Positions 1 through 5,800 of a DNA stretch of 15,019 nucleotides are shown here, in pieces. This DNA comes from Candidatus Woesearchaeota archaeon (GTDB lineage: Archaea > Nanobdellota > Nanobdellia > Woesearchaeales > JAGVYJ01). Location of the stretch: positions 1-15,019 of the forward strand of contig JAGVYJ010000013.1 of assembly GCA_018303315.1 (NCBI GenBank), given 5' to 3'. Within the stretch, counting starts at the first letter, position 1, and every line of letters starts with the position of its first letter. The notes beneath the pieces were generated by a model. That model was not told the DNA's origin and searched no databases. It saw only the letters and a list, made by a program, of their open reading frames with translations. The position numbers were made by a program, and so were the translations under genes.

Positions 1-642
1 GTTGTGGGCATTCCTTACGCCTACAGCATTGTGGTCAACACTTCCAACAGGCCATGGTATGCCGAGACGATGTACAAGGATGCTGACGGCAGAAATATTC
101 GGCTGCGCAACAGGCAACTTATGGTAGCTGACCAGCCTGATTTTTCCTGGGAGAGAAATAAAGGGACATTTGATAAGCCGCGGCAGGCTGATTATTACTT
201 CCTTGAGAGCCTTATGAAATCCTACAGCAAGTACCATCCTGTAAGGCGATTTAGGACAAATTATCTCTCAACATCATCCCCAAAGAAAATTGGCAGGCCC
301 ATGCCGGGCCTTTTGTCGCATGTAAAAGCCCGGCTGAGGCTGGCCTGGCTGAGGAACCAGAAATCCAGGGACTCCCTTGAATCCAGGCTGAAAGTGCCTG
401 TAAACGAAATCCTTAATCCCAACAGGTCCATCGAGTTCAAGCTTAATTATTCTTATAGCATATACCGAAAGACGCAGGTCGATGATTGGAAGCCATATCA
501 CGCCCAGGCCATGGAAACCATTACAGACTACCTGGCCTCAACACCAGGCTCAGGATCTTTCCTCAGAAATTTTATTTTAGGGAAGCTTGGATCCCCAGGC
601 TATTCAGGGCTGCACAAAGAGAAAGTGCTTCTCACCGCCTGA
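1..642 (+). CDS. Unrecognised protein, 5' end outside window (partial)
   Basis: The frame is open from the first base of the window to the TGA at 640-642. The earliest visible start-like codon is GTG at 4, but the real start may lie further upstream. The visible part, about 212 residues, is basic and rich in Tyr, Arg and Lys. It has no obvious signal peptide or membrane segment and matches no family I recognise. A cluster of basic residues lies around residues 78-125 (KKIGRPMPG, HVKARLRLAWLRNQKSRDS), so nucleic-acid contact is possible, but that is only a guess. Its last 39 nt overlap the 3' end of the DUF655 gene on the other strand, so the final 13 codons are constrained in two frames. An in-frame stop lost by mutation, extending the tail, could equally explain the overlap. 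Confidence 0.6.
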   Translation, partial: VVGIPYAYSIVVNTSNRPWYAETMYKDADGRNIRLRNRQLMVADQPDFSWERNKGTFDKPRQADYYFLESLMKSYSKYHPVRRFRTNYLSTSSPKKIGRPMPGLLSHVKARLRLAWLRNQKSRDSLESRLKVPVNEILNPNRSIEFKLNYSYSIYRKTQVDDWKPYHAQAMETITDYLASTPGSGSFLRNFILGKLGSPGYSGLHKEKVLLTA

Positions 643-1167
643 TATCTCCTCGAGGATTCGCTTGGTTATGGCTGTCTCAGGATCAGGTATTAGTTTCACG
701 CGCGCTCTCAGGTCAGCAAAAGACTTGAAGTCCCCTTCCTTCCTTTCCTCAAGGATTTCCCACATCCTCTTCTTGCCCATGCCGGGAATCAGCTCCAAGG
801 AATGCATTCTCGTGCTCAATGGCGGCGCCTTGTTGAAGAAATCCACGAAGCGCTGCTCGTTATTCTTCACAACCTTCCTGATTGCAAACTCCAGCTCTGA
901 CTTCGCAGTGCTGGTCAGCTTGGAAAGCGGAATCCTGCCGACAATGTGATGTATCTTGTCCCGCTTGCCTTCCCCGATGTAGACTTCATCATGTATCTTA
1001 AGCTGCATCTCCTTTTTCGGCACCAATTCCAGCAGCACAAAATGATTCTTGCCAAGGGCCTGGGCTATAGGGGTTTTAATATGGCTGGGCCTGCTGTCAA
1101 AAGGGTAGCCGTTTGGCAGGTAGTCTAGAACTATGACTGTATCTTCATGCGATTCCTTTCGTTCCAT
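604..1167 (-). CDS. DUF655 family protein (archaeal, OB-fold plus helix-hairpin-helix)
   Basis: A 187-residue protein matching the archaeal DUF655 family, which is typically about 180-200 residues. The N-terminal part (about 10-80) contains the family-typical VIVLDYLPNG stretch and a small beta-rich, OB/S1-like region with the conserved GEGKRDKIHHIVGRI segment (65-79). The C-terminal part carries a helix-hairpin-helix, LELIPGMGKKRMWEILEE (124-141), a fold that usually binds the nucleic-acid backbone. The biochemical role of the family is not established; RNA binding in translation or rRNA processing is inferred from its usual neighbours. It lies downstream of rpl21e and rpoF, in the standard archaeal order. 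The ATG at 1167 gives the family N-terminus and has GGAGTGG just upstream. It probably also has its own promoter in the 56-nt gap. The usual next gene, ksgA (16S rRNA dimethyltransferase), is not here. Confidence 0.9.
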   Translation of the reverse strand: MERKESHEDTVIVLDYLPNGYPFDSRPSHIKTPIAQALGKNHFVLLELVPKKEMQLKIHDEVYIGEGKRDKIHHIVGRIPLSKLTSTAKSELEFAIRKVVKNNEQRFVDFFNKAPPLSTRMHSLELIPGMGKKRMWEILEERKEGDFKSFADLRARVKLIPDPETAITKRILEEISGGEKHFLFVQP

Positions 1168-1201
1168 AAAGCCACTCCCTTTCTACCTCTAATGATAAGC
1201 G

Positions 1202-1210
1202 ATTTTTAAA
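1202..1210 (-). promoter_or_regulatory. Possible internal promoter ahead of DUF655
   Basis: The 56-nt gap between rpoF and DUF655 contains TTTAAAAAT on the minus strand, about 38 nt before the DUF655 ATG. A start about 25 nt further on would give a leader of about 13 nt carrying GGAGTGG. It would let DUF655 be made independently of rpl21e-rpoF, or supplement the operon transcript. Confidence 0.4.
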
Positions 1211-1223
1211 CCTTTTGATAGAA

Positions 1224-1577
1224 CTACTGCTTTTTAGGCCTGGCTTCATCAATAGTCTTGAATATCTTTTCTGTGTTTTCCTTGGTGACGGTTATGTTAT
1301 AGCCAGCCAGCACGGTCTTGAGCTCGGTGATGCTCTCAGGCATGATGTCTATAACTTTGATATACTGCTGCTCCTTTAGCCTCGGCACCTCAAGCTTCAT
1401 AAGCTTCCCAATCAGCTCGGTTTGTTTTTGCCTGCTGAGCGGCTTGAAATGCTGCAAATGCTCGTCTGTCCTTACAGTCCTGAAGCCCGGTTCCTTGTCG
1501 GCCTTCTTTATCTTTTCAATTTCCTCTTTCAGCTCTGAAAGGCTTATCGGCACTTCCTCAATGATTTCCGGCTGCAT
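1224..1577 (-). CDS. rpoF: DNA-directed RNA polymerase subunit F (Rpb4 homologue)
   Basis: A 117-residue protein with the features of archaeal RpoF, which pairs with RpoE (Rpb7) to form the stalk of RNA polymerase and helps in open-complex formation, elongation and termination. The N-terminal half is helical and charged (EEVPISLSELKEEIEKI). The C-terminal half carries the HRDC-like signature seen in the family, with VPRLKEQQYIKVIDIMPES (64-82) followed by ELKTVLAGYNITVTKENTEKI, where the 'ADEAxQIxDIxP'-type helix is recognisable. The length is normal. Its ATG lies one base after the stop of rpl21e, so the two are almost certainly co-transcribed and translationally coupled. This L21e-RpoF-DUF655 order is a well-known conserved archaeal arrangement and supports the call. 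Confidence 0.93.
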   Translation of the reverse strand: MQPEIIEEVPISLSELKEEIEKIKKADKEPGFRTVRTDEHLQHFKPLSRQKQTELIGKLMKLEVPRLKEQQYIKVIDIMPESITELKTVLAGYNITVTKENTEKIFKTIDEARPKKQ

Positions 1578-1578
1578 T

Positions 1579-1869
1579 TCATAACCTCTTGAGATGGATT
1601 GGATGAACTATGACCGTCTTCTGCTTTTCCATGTCCTTAATCCCTATTTTGTAGCTTGAGCCCTGCTTTCCCAGCACAACTCCTGACCTGTTGTAGAACC
1701 TTCTGAAAGGCCTGCCATTCTGCACCGCCGGCTCGACTGTCATCATTACCTTGTCTCCGGGCTTGAAATCCTGGAAAAGCCGGCGCATGCTAACCTTGCC
1801 CCTAAGCTCCTTGGGCTTGGACATCAGGCTCCTCGTCTTCCGTATTGCAGAACCTGTTCTCGTAACCAT
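1579..1869 (-). CDS. rpl21e: Large-subunit ribosomal protein L21e (eL21)
   Basis: A 96-residue protein that matches archaeal/eukaryotic L21e over its whole length. The N-terminus is basic (residues 1-24, TRTGSAIRKTRSLMSKPKE). It is followed by the SH3-like barrel beginning FQDFKPGDKVMMTVEPAVQNG (32-52), then the signature FRRFYNRSGVVLGKQGSSYKI (56-75) and the C-terminal VHPIHLKRL. It is a structural protein of the 50S subunit with no bacterial counterpart, which is a main reason for calling the window archaeal. It is the first gene of the rpl21e-rpoF-DUF655 cluster. A TATA-like CTTATAAAC lies about 26 nt upstream of the ATG, which fits a leaderless transcript. Confidence 0.95.
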   Translation of the reverse strand: MVTRTGSAIRKTRSLMSKPKELRGKVSMRRLFQDFKPGDKVMMTVEPAVQNGRPFRRFYNRSGVVLGKQGSSYKIGIKDMEKQKTVIVHPIHLKRL

Positions 1870-1889
1870 GACTCCCAGAATAAAGGGTT

Positions 1890-1899
1890 GGTTTATAAG
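1890..1899 (-). promoter_or_regulatory. TATA box for rpl21e operon (leaderless)
   Basis: On the minus strand the sequence reads CCTTATAAAC, centred about 26 nt before the rpl21e ATG. With the usual archaeal TATA-to-start spacing of about 25 nt, transcription would begin at or next to the ATG. No Shine-Dalgarno sequence is seen. Confidence 0.6.
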
Positions 1900-1925
1900 G
1901 TTTACGGTCGGCCAAACTCAGGCAA

Positions 1926-2786
1926 TTATCTTTGCTCTAAGTTTACTGCCTGCTGACCCAACTGGCGGGCTCTCTTCTCATAGGAAATCGCGCCAAATTC
2001 TTTTCCATAGAAATCCTGCAAAACCTGCCTTAGCTCCTGCATAATTCTTCTATAGTTCTCAAGATGGGGCTTTAGCTGCTGCTTTATCTGGATAATCTGG
2101 TTTGGCTCAGAGGTTCTTGCCTGCTTTAGCCTGGATAAAATCGGGACCATCTCTCCCATTTGTTTACTTGCCCTTTCTTCCAAGTCTCTTACCTGGAAAA
2201 CCAGACGCTCCTCCTGCATCTGCGTTTCAAGCTCCTGCGTCTTTGCATTCAATTCAGCCCTTTTGTCATTCATAACCTGCTGGTACTGTTGCATTGTTCT
2301 CGGATTGCCTATTTTTTTGGCCCTTACATAAATTGCCTGGGCCCGCCTTATCTCATCCTTCAGGCGCTTCACTTCCTTGTATTCGTCTGAGGTTGCTATT
2401 TTTGTGTCCCGGCTGATTCTCTGGGCCTCCTGGATACCTTTGTTTAAATTTTCCCGCATTTGGTTCATTGCAGCGAGCAACTGCTCCGGAGTTGCCGGCC
2501 CCTGCAAAAGCTGGTCAGCCTGTGCTGCTGTCTGCTCACCCCGCTGGGCAGCCGCTGCAGCCTCCTGTGCAGCCTTTGCTGCATCAGCTTCGGCACGGCT
2601 GTCCTGGGCCTCGTCAGCCGCGTCCGATCTTTCTCTTCTGAACAGAGATTTAACGCTGCTTGCATCCCCCTGCACTATGCCTAGGCCGCCGATAAGCATC
2701 TGGAACAAGCCGTAGATGAAAATAAGCATAGCGACGAAGTTCAGGGCGCCGGGCAGGACTGAATTGAAAAAAGAGTCAATTGCCAT
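1926..2786 (-). CDS. Membrane-anchored coiled-coil protein, function unknown
   Basis: A 286-residue protein I do not recognise as a named family. Residues about 13-38 (LPGALNFVAMLIFIYGLFQMLIGG) form one hydrophobic segment. Next comes a basic patch (SLFRRER, 48-53), then a low-complexity Ala/Glu/Gln/Asp helix (about 55-95), and then long stretches of charged heptad-like sequence to the C-terminus, rich in Gln and Arg with no Cys. The picture is a single-pass anchor with a long soluble rod. The positive residues after the membrane segment suggest the rod is cytoplasmic. Its start lies inside the last codons of the upstream membrane gene (11-nt overlap, with purine-rich AGAGGAAGAAAG before the ATG), so the two are translationally coupled and probably work together in the envelope. 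Confidence 0.75.
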   Translation of the reverse strand: MAIDSFFNSVLPGALNFVAMLIFIYGLFQMLIGGLGIVQGDASSVKSLFRRERSDAADEAQDSRAEADAAKAAQEAAAAAQRGEQTAAQADQLLQGPATPEQLLAAMNQMRENLNKGIQEAQRISRDTKIATSDEYKEVKRLKDEIRRAQAIYVRAKKIGNPRTMQQYQQVMNDKRAELNAKTQELETQMQEERLVFQVRDLEERASKQMGEMVPILSRLKQARTSEPNQIIQIKQQLKPHLENYRRIMQELRQVLQDFYGKEFGAISYEKRARQLGQQAVNLEQR

Positions 2787-3420
2787 CTTTCTTCCTCTTT
2801 TCCATAAACAACTTCACAGGAATTAGTGCAAATATGAACCTTGCTCCGCTCTGGGCTGCAAGGCCTGCAAGGAAGTCGCTTCCCTGCTGCAACAGCGCAA
2901 GCAGCATCCACATAAGGGCAGCTATTATCAGGCTGACAACACCCCGGGAAAATCTCTGGACATTTGGATTTGCAGATAATGTTCCAACATTCTTCATTGC
3001 ATAAATCCAGACTGCAATCAGGATTACAGAGCCGCCAATCAGGCCCCAGTTATAGCTGAAAAGGATAAGCAGGGAGGTGGGAAATATCATGACTGATATT
3101 GTGGCAAGAGCTACTGCCATTGCAACAGGGATTGCACTGTTTGTTATGTGCCAGTAGGCAGAAACTCTCTGCATTGCAACAAAATAAATTATGAAGAGCA
3201 TAAGCCAGGTCATGCCACGCATTACAGCAGGGAAATTCTCAGCAGTGAACCAGTCCCAGCCGAACACATTCCGTAATCCCTCCCCAAGCAATTTGAAGGG
3301 ATTGAAATCCTGGGCGCTGTCAAATGGATTGAAAGAGTTCTGAGCATGAACAAGGGGCAGCATTAAGAATAACAGCACAGAAACAAGTAAAATCTTCTGG
3401 CTAACCGTGTTTATCTTCAT
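2776..3420 (-). CDS. Multi-pass membrane protein with signal peptide, function unknown
   Basis: A 214-residue protein with a clear N-terminal signal sequence: basic MKINTVSQK, then a hydrophobic core, ending LPLVHA|Q at about residue 26. A short extracytoplasmic segment follows (about 27-65) that repeats FNPF twice (30-33 and 39-42). After it come about four or five hydrophobic stretches, near 68-86, 97-121, 124-143, 160-178 and 190-206. The tail is basic (MEKRKKDGN). No catalytic or transport motif is visible. A strong ribosome-binding site, AAGGTGA, lies 4-5 nt before the ATG at 3420, unlike the leaderless genes nearby, and an AT-rich TATA region is further upstream. It forms a two-gene unit with the coiled-coil membrane protein that follows. 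A small channel or scaffold is possible but unproven. Confidence 0.75.
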   Translation of the reverse strand: MKINTVSQKILLVSVLLFLMLPLVHAQNSFNPFDSAQDFNPFKLLGEGLRNVFGWDWFTAENFPAVMRGMTWLMLFIIYFVAMQRVSAYWHITNSAIPVAMAVALATISVMIFPTSLLILFSYNWGLIGGSVILIAVWIYAMKNVGTLSANPNVQRFSRGVVSLIIAALMWMLLALLQQGSDFLAGLAAQSGARFIFALIPVKLFMEKRKKDGN

Positions 3421-3454
3421 GACTTCACCTTTTGTCAGTATGTAAATGCGTATA

Positions 3455-3470
3455 CTAATATATATAGTTT
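3455..3470 (-). promoter_or_regulatory. TATA region of the membrane-protein pair
   Basis: On the minus strand the sequence reads AAACTATATATATTAG, about 43 nt upstream of the ATG at 3420. This leaves room for a short leader that includes the AAGGTGA ribosome-binding site. It forms one half of a divergent promoter region (3421-3577). Confidence 0.5.
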
Positions 3471-3545
3471 ATCGTTTTTCGTTTAATGCCTGAAGGCGAC
3501 ATAATATATTTCAATATAGAAAATATACATAATTTTATGACAATA

Positions 3546-3554
3546 TTTATATAT
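3546..3554 (+). promoter_or_regulatory. TATA box for the AbrB-like gene (leaderless)
   Basis: TTTATATAT lies about 28 nt before the ATG at 3578, the same spacing seen at several other genes here. A GTATAC palindrome sits at 3569-3574, directly before the start codon, and a second copy is at 3450-3455. Confidence 0.5.
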
Positions 3555-3577
3555 CAGTAGCCTTATTTGTATACTTT

Positions 3578-3733
3578 ATGAAATTGCAGTATGACAGCAA
3601 TGAGCAGTTCAAGCTGACCCTTCCAAAGTCATTACTTGAAGCCCTGAAATGGCAAAAAGGCGACAGCATCAAAATAGAACTGGCGCAGGAAAAGCTGGTG
3701 CTGGTCAATTCATCAAAAGGGGAAGACCAATGA
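3578..3733 (+). CDS. Small AbrB/MazE-like DNA-binding protein (51 aa)
   Basis: A 51-residue open frame from the ATG at 3578 to the TGA at 3731-3733. It reads as a minimal SpoVT/AbrB swapped-hairpin domain: a beta strand (FKLTLPKSLLEAL, residues 11-23) with the typical T/IPK turn into a helix, then WQKGDSIKIEL (25-35, the family's KGD motif) and a final strand KLVLVNS. Proteins of this type bind DNA as dimers and act as autoregulators or antitoxins. No toxin partner is recognisable next to it. It lies between the divergent membrane pair and the 503/158/680 operon, so it may regulate one or both; that is an inference from position. An ATGA overlap opens a 28-codon frame downstream, which I do not accept as a gene. 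Confidence 0.72.
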   Translation: MKLQYDSNEQFKLTLPKSLLEALKWQKGDSIKIELAQEKLVLVNSSKGEDQ

Positions 3734-3789
3734 TATTACTCAATACATCATCTGAGCTGACAGCTAAAATCTCTCACGAAGAAAAGCAA

Positions 3790-3795
3790 TTTAAA
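3790..3795 (+). promoter_or_regulatory. TATA box for the 503/158/680 operon (leaderless)
   Basis: TTTAAA is centred 27 nt before the ATG at 3819, with no Shine-Dalgarno sequence in between. It suggests that the operon has its own leaderless promoter, rather than depending only on read-through from the AbrB-like gene. Confidence 0.5.
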
Positions 3796-3818
3796 CAAAG
3801 CAAGGCAAGGTATTAACA

Positions 3819-5330
3819 ATGTTTCTGGAAAACCCGCCTGACAAGGAAGAAGCCAAGAAGAGGCTTGGCAAGTACAACTTCAAGGAGCAGGAAAAGACTG
3901 AAGTTGCCTTCCATGTTGAAATGGAGACAGCCTATCCCTCCCCTCTATATAGGTACAGGCTGATTACAGAGCAGGTCAACCAGTATATCGAGGAAGCTTA
4001 TTATTGGTTCATGTTCTCAATCCAGCAGGATTATGGCTTCACCCATGTGGAAAAGCTTACTGATGTATTTGCCTCCAGCGAGCAAAGCAGCTTTTTCGGC
4101 GTGGCAGAGCAGAGGCTGGGCCTGCAGCAGGAAAAGGCTGCCCAGTACTTAAAGGGCATCAGCGAGATGATAAAGGCATTGTTCCAGATAGTCAGGGAGC
4201 TCAGGATAATAGATGAACGGCTTACATTCTACATGCAGACCTTCACATCTGGCAAGTCGGCACAGGGCAGTGAAATCTCCCTGAAGGGAATCTGGGTTGA
4301 CCAGGTGGAGGGAGGAACAAGAAATGCTGCATCTGTACTGGGCCTTGCACAGCCGCAGGGGCTTGGCGGTCCTGGCTTTGTGGTGCTGCCTGATTTCTTC
4401 TTCAAGCTCAGCATAGACGACACAGGCATGCATGAAGCAATCAACGACACCGAGAATTTCAACCAGAGAATCCAGGTGCTGGACCTTAAGCTGCAGGCAG
4501 AGATTGACAAGATAGACACCAACAACAAGGTGAAGGAAGTGCTGAAGAGGAAACTAACCCAGTACTACATCTGGAAATACAGGACATTCCGGGAGCTTTA
4601 TGTCAGAAGACGATTCACGCTGAAGTACCTCCGGCAGCACTATAACACGATAAAGCTGTACATGGGCTGGATAAAGCCGTACTTAAGGCACATAAAGCGG
4701 ATGCAGCAGGACCAGAACAAGATAGAGAGCGCGCAGCTTGTCTCTGCTTTCGAAGGCGCTATGGTTGAAGTTGAGGTCATGCTGAGGAAAGAAGGAGTCA
4801 CCACATATGTCACCCCTGTAATAATAATACATTATCTCTACAGGGCAAGGCCAAGCCTCCAGTATGTCCAGGAAGGCTTCCAAAGAGGCCCGGCACACAC
4901 AGGAAAGCTGGAAGTCACTTTGCGCGGCTATGTATGGACACCGGAGGAAATCCACAACTACAAGCTCATGCGGGAGGAAGAAGAGCTCGACCTGATAAAG
5001 AATATTGACGAGACAATCGCTGAAACCATGAATGAGCTTGGCGACGAGCTGAAAGCATACCTTCAGGAAGAGGGCGAGCAGTTCCCGGAAGTCAAGCACA
5101 GGGATGACAGGAAGCCAAAGCAGAACTTTTTCGAGCCTTTCGCAGCTGTGTTCCTCGGATTCAAGGAAATATTCGGCTCATTTGGCAAGATTGAGTTTGG
5201 AGGAGGAGGCCACAAAGTGAGTGCCCTGGCATTCCATGAGGATGTTAGCAAGGCAAAGGGGCATCTGGAGCCTGCAATCTGGAATGCCTATAAGGACTAC
5301 AAGAAGCTGCACGGGATGATGACATGGTAA
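3819..5330 (+). CDS. Conserved-looking protein of unknown function, 503 aa
   Basis: A soluble protein of 503 residues that I do not recognise. It has no signal peptide and no membrane segment. Most of it looks alpha-helical and charged, with many aromatic residues (for example YIEEAYYWFMFSIQQDYGF near residue 56). A Gly/Pro-rich hydrophobic patch, QPQGLGGPGFVVLPDFFFKL (about 178-197), interrupts the helices. A strongly basic Tyr/Arg helix block follows (about 245-300: KYRTFRELYVRRRFTLKYL), then an acidic segment (REEEELDLIKNIDE). It ends with a Gly-rich loop (EFGGGGHKVSALAFHEDV, about 462-479). There are almost no cysteines. The ATG at 3819 has a TATA box at leaderless spacing. Its last codons overlap the start of the 158-residue gene by 7 nt, so it is the first gene of a coupled three-gene operon ending in the TIM-barrel protein. 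A structural or scaffold partner of that enzyme is plausible; no activity can be inferred. Confidence 0.85.
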   Translation: MFLENPPDKEEAKKRLGKYNFKEQEKTEVAFHVEMETAYPSPLYRYRLITEQVNQYIEEAYYWFMFSIQQDYGFTHVEKLTDVFASSEQSSFFGVAEQRLGLQQEKAAQYLKGISEMIKALFQIVRELRIIDERLTFYMQTFTSGKSAQGSEISLKGIWVDQVEGGTRNAASVLGLAQPQGLGGPGFVVLPDFFFKLSIDDTGMHEAINDTENFNQRIQVLDLKLQAEIDKIDTNNKVKEVLKRKLTQYYIWKYRTFRELYVRRRFTLKYLRQHYNTIKLYMGWIKPYLRHIKRMQQDQNKIESAQLVSAFEGAMVEVEVMLRKEGVTTYVTPVIIIHYLYRARPSLQYVQEGFQRGPAHTGKLEVTLRGYVWTPEEIHNYKLMREEEELDLIKNIDETIAETMNELGDELKAYLQEEGEQFPEVKHRDDRKPKQNFFEPFAAVFLGFKEIFGSFGKIEFGGGGHKVSALAFHEDVSKAKGHLEPAIWNAYKDYKKLHGMMTW

Positions 5331-5800
5331 AACTTGATGAGCTCACCCCAGCGGAGCGGCTGCAAAAGCTTGAGGAAAAGAAAAAAGAGCAGGAGAAACA
5401 GCTTCAGGAAATTAACATGATGATAGAGCAGTCAAGGATGCAGCTTGAGGATGCTGTCCGGGCCGAGGAAGAAGCCCTCTCCGCAGAGCCAGCCCTGGAG
5501 CAGACAGTTGAGGAAGAGGCATCCGAAGCTGAACCGGCCGCGGCTCGTGAGCCATTGCCTCCTGTGTCATATCAGCTGGTCAAGGAGATGTATGAGGTGA
5601 GGAGGGAACTTAAGGACATATACGAATCAGGCCTGAATGCTGAATCAGAGGAAAACTCCCAGCGGCTCTATGAGCTGATTGGAAAGGTCAAGCATGCCAT
5701 GAACTACTCTGACATTGAGGAGGTTGCAAATGCTGTTGACCAGACAAGGAAGACATTGAAGAACATATTCGGATATAATGTAAGAAGGGATGGATTATGA
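5324..5800 (+). CDS. Small coiled-coil protein of unknown function, 158 aa
   Basis: A 158-residue protein with three visible parts. The first is an N-terminal coiled coil (about 7-50: AERLQKLEEKKKEQEKQLQE). The second is an acidic, Ala/Glu/Pro-rich linker (about 50-82) that is probably disordered. The third is a C-terminal helical domain (about 84-155) starting at VSYQLVKEMYEVRRELKDIY and ending basic (FGYNVRRDGL). It has no membrane segment, Cys or catalytic motif. It overlaps the gene before by 7 nt and the gene after by 4 nt (ATGA), so translation of all three is tightly coupled and the products are probably needed in fixed proportion. An adaptor bridging the 503-residue protein and the TIM-barrel protein would fit, but this is an inference from gene order alone. 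Confidence 0.8.
   Translation: MVKLDELTPAERLQKLEEKKKEQEKQLQEINMMIEQSRMQLEDAVRAEEEALSAEPALEQTVEEEASEAEPAAAREPLPPVSYQLVKEMYEVRRELKDIYESGLNAESEENSQRLYELIGKVKHAMNYSDIEEVANAVDQTRKTLKNIFGYNVRRDGL

Noticed and set aside
3578..3733. Toxin-antitoxin module with the AbrB-like gene as antitoxin
   Set aside because: No PIN, MazF, RelE or other toxin-like gene lies on either side; the neighbours are a 503-residue soluble protein and membrane proteins.
3730..3816. 28-codon frame starting at an ATGA overlap after the AbrB-like gene (possible toxin or leader peptide)
   Set aside because: The product has no recognisable features and the frame contains the TATA box of the next operon; it is more simply promoter sequence.
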